Origin: Parietaria judaica
Taxonomy: Eukaryota > Streptophyta > Magnoliopsida > Rosales > Urticaceae
DNA length: 64,000 nt
Direction of reading: 5' to 3'
NCBI GenBank assembly: GCA_954871525.1
Contig: OX940864.1
Location: forward strand, 3,466,001-3,530,000
In this document: positions 62,140 through 64,000 of the stretch, piece after piece
How positions within the stretch are numbered: the first letter of the stretch is position 1
Layout of the letters: each line of letters begins with the position of its first letter
Program-made: the position numbers and the translations under genes
The notes under the pieces: model-generated
Databases searched by the model: none
What the model saw: only the letters and a program-made list of their open reading frames with translations
Told to the model about the DNA's origin: nothing

Positions 62140-64000
62140 ATGATTTTAGTGCTTATACATTGGAATTTGAATATAACAAGAGTTCTCATGCAAAAATATG
62201 CAAGGATTAAATTGTTGACGAGAAATGCCATAGGAAATGCTATAGCATTTCCTATAGCATTTCTTTATTTGACATTTTTTACAACCTTAAATTTTGAACC
62301 AATTGAAAAAATAATGATTTTAGGGCTTATACATTGTAATTTGAATATAACAAGAGTTCTCATGCAAAAATATGCAAGGATTAAATTGTTGACGAGAAAT
62401 GTCATAGGAAATGCTAGCATTTCCTATAGCATTTCTTTATTTTACATTGTTTACGACCTAAAATGTCGAACCAATTGAAAAAATAATGATTTTGATGCTT
62501 ATACATTGGAATTTGAATATAACAAGAGTTCTCATGCAAAAATATGCAAGGATTAAATTGTTGACGAGAAATGCCATAGGAAATGCTATAGCATTTCCTA
62601 TAGCATTTCTTTATTTGACATTTTTTACATCCTTAAATTTTGAACCAATTAAATAAATATTGATTTTAGGGCTTATACATTGTAATTTGAATATAACAAG
62701 AGTTCTCATGCAAAAATATGCAAGGATTAAATTGTTGACGAGAAATGCCATAGGAAATGCTAGCATTTCCTATAGCATTTCTTTATTTTACATTGTTTAC
62801 GACCTAAAATGTCGAACCAATTGAAAAAATAATGATTTTAGTGCTTATACATTGGAATTTGAATATAACAAGAGTTCTCATGCAAAATTATGCAAGGATT
62901 AAATTGTTGACGAGAAATGCCATAGGAAATGCTATAGTATTTCCTATAGCATTTCTTTATTTGACATTTTTTACAACCTTATATTTCGAACCAATTAAAT
63001 AAATAATGATTTTAGAGGGCTTATACATTGTAATTTGAATATAACAAGAGTTCTCATGCAAAAATATGCAAGGATTAAATTGTTGACGAGAAATGCCATA
63101 GGAAATGCTATAGCGTTTCCTATACCATTTCTTTATTTTCCATTTTTTACAACCTTGAATTTCGAACCAATTGAAAAAATAATGATTTTAGGGCTTATAC
63201 ATTGGAATTTGAATATAACAAGAGATCTCATGAAAAAATATGCAAAGATTAAATTGTTGACGAGAAATGTTATAGGAAATGCTATAGCATTTCCTATAGC
63301 ATTTCTTTATTTGCCATTTTTTACAACCTTAAATTTCGAACCAATTAAATAAATAATGATTTTAGGGCTTATACATTGTAATTTGAATATAACAAGAGTT
63401 CTCATGCAAAAATATGCAAGGATTAAATTGTTGACGAGAAATGCCATAGGAAATGCTAGCATTTCCTATAGCATTACTTTATTTTACATTGTTTACGACC
63501 TAAAATGTCGAACCAATTGAAAAAATAATGATTTTAGTGCTTATACATTGGAATTTGAATATAACAAGAGTTCTCATGCAAAAATATGCAAGGATTAAAT
63601 TGTTGACGAGAAATGCCATAGGAAATGCTATAGCATTTCCTATAGCATTTCTTTATTTGACATTTTTTACAACCTTAAATTTTGAACCAATTGAAAAAAT
63701 TAATGATTTTAGGGCTTATACATTGTAATTTGAATATAACAAGAGTTCTCATGCAAAAATATGCAAGGATTAAATTGTTGACCAGAAATGCCATAGGAAA
63801 TGCTAGCATTTCCTATAGCATTTCTTTATTTTACATTGTTTACGACCTAAAATGTCGAACCAATTGAAAAAATAATGATTTTGATGCTTATACATTGGAA
63901 TTTGAATATAACAAGAGTTCTCATGCAAAAATATGCAAGGATTAAATTGTTGACGAGAAATGCCATAGGAAATGCTATAGCATTTCTTATAGCATTTCTT
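62140..64000 (+). repeat. Irregular right-end section
   Basis: A-B dimers (62140, 63528) and an A-D block (about 63006-63355) related to the 1,042-bp unit. Private changes include GATTTTAGAGGGC near 63.01 kb (two extra bases), an extra T in AAAAAATTAATG near 63.70 kb, TTGACCAGAAATGCC near 63.78 kb and TTACATCCTT near 62.63 kb. GATTTTGATGCTT reappears near 62.49 and 63.88 kb. The last monomer is cut by the window edge. Confidence 0.82.

Larger units (their letters stand above)
1..64000 (+). repeat. AT-rich satellite array, 172-174 bp monomer, head to tail
   Basis: Every part of the window aligns to one monomer family that recurs every 172-174 bp. Landmarks in order are TTATACATTG, AATATAACAAGAG, ATGCAAAAATATGCAAGG, TTGACGAGAAATGCC, the dyad core, TTTCTTTATT, a tail ending GAACCAATT, and an A-rich stretch before the next ATGATTTTAG. 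All copies have the same orientation. The 174-bp consensus has 47 G+C by hand count (27%). Monomer length is close to a nucleosome plus linker, as in many centromeric satellites. Functional location is inference: no known centromere box or flanking gene is present to confirm it. I do not recognise the family by name. Confidence 0.98.

Noticed and set aside
16..63867. More than 100 + strand open frames of 60-339 codons with a repeating 58-residue unit
   Set aside because: They follow from the 174-bp period and AT-rich content. Differences between copies include many replacements (TGT/TGG, GTT/GAT, GGA/GAA) with no synonymous bias, indels are often not multiples of three, and frames start at ATGs internal to the monomer with no upstream signals. 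None is annotated as a gene.
1..64000. CRISPR array
   Set aside because: Repeats are contiguous 162-186 bp monomers without unique spacers, far outside CRISPR repeat and spacer sizes, and no cas-like gene is present.
1..64000. CENP-B box
   Set aside because: TTTCGAACCAATTG in A, C and D tails gives TTCG and a correctly spaced A, but the required CGGG end is absent (TTGA or TTAA instead). I saw no match to the full core.
1..64000. Transposon insertion, inversion, telomere repeat, tRNA or rRNA gene inside the array
   Set aside because: I read through the window looking for breaks in the monomer pattern and found only small indels and monomer-type switches. All monomers are in one orientation and there is no unique sequence long enough to hold such an element.

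Overview
The window is one uninterrupted block of tandem satellite DNA. All 64,000 bases are built from a single family of AT-rich monomers (about 27% G+C in the 174-bp form, counted by hand), arranged head to tail in one orientation, roughly 370 copies. I found no unique sequence, gene, RNA gene, transposon or inversion. Arrays of this size with multi-level higher-order repeats (HORs) are known from eukaryotic centromeric, pericentromeric or subtelomeric heterochromatin, so the source is almost certainly a eukaryotic chromosome. I do not recognise the family and cannot name the species.

Monomers are numbered here from the ATG of ATGATTTTAG. There are a few interchangeable types. A is 174 bp, with core GCTATAGC and tail GACATTTTTTACAACC. 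B is 172 bp, with core GCTAGC and tail TACATTGTTTACGACC. C has B core and tail but carries AAGCTT, TTGGAATATG and GTTTTCATG in its left part. D is 174 bp, with AGATCT and GCAAAGATT, and usually ends in GCCATTTTTT and AATTAAATAAATA. A 162-bp form lacks one 12-bp sub-unit and a single 186-bp form has gained one. Every intact monomer carries a strong dyad (positions 82-125), and most length changes fall inside it.

Layout: 1-20.8 kb is irregular and comparatively diverged, with older HOR remnants (1,205-bp unit x3, a duplicated 1.5-1.7 kb segment, 694/681-bp units). 20.8-32.2 kb holds a 4,473-bp duplication containing 691-bp and 1,371-bp HORs. 32.2-44.2 kb holds 2,249-, 1,026- and 1,210-bp units. 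44.23-52.8 kb is an exact-period 4,294-bp (25-monomer) tandem duplication. 51.6-55.2 kb is a run of 680-bp tetramers. 55.2-62.1 kb holds 1,904-bp (11-mer) and 1,042-bp (6-mer) units. 62.1-64 kb returns to irregular A/B monomers with markers otherwise seen only in the left third.

The 174-bp type is open in one + frame (58 codons per monomer), giving many apparent ORFs of up to 339 codons. Stretches of the minus strand are open too, differences between copies are not biased to synonymous sites, and indels are often not multiples of three. I treat none of these frames as genes. The interest lies in the nested repeat architecture, the symmetry-keeping dyad and the visible recombination junctions.
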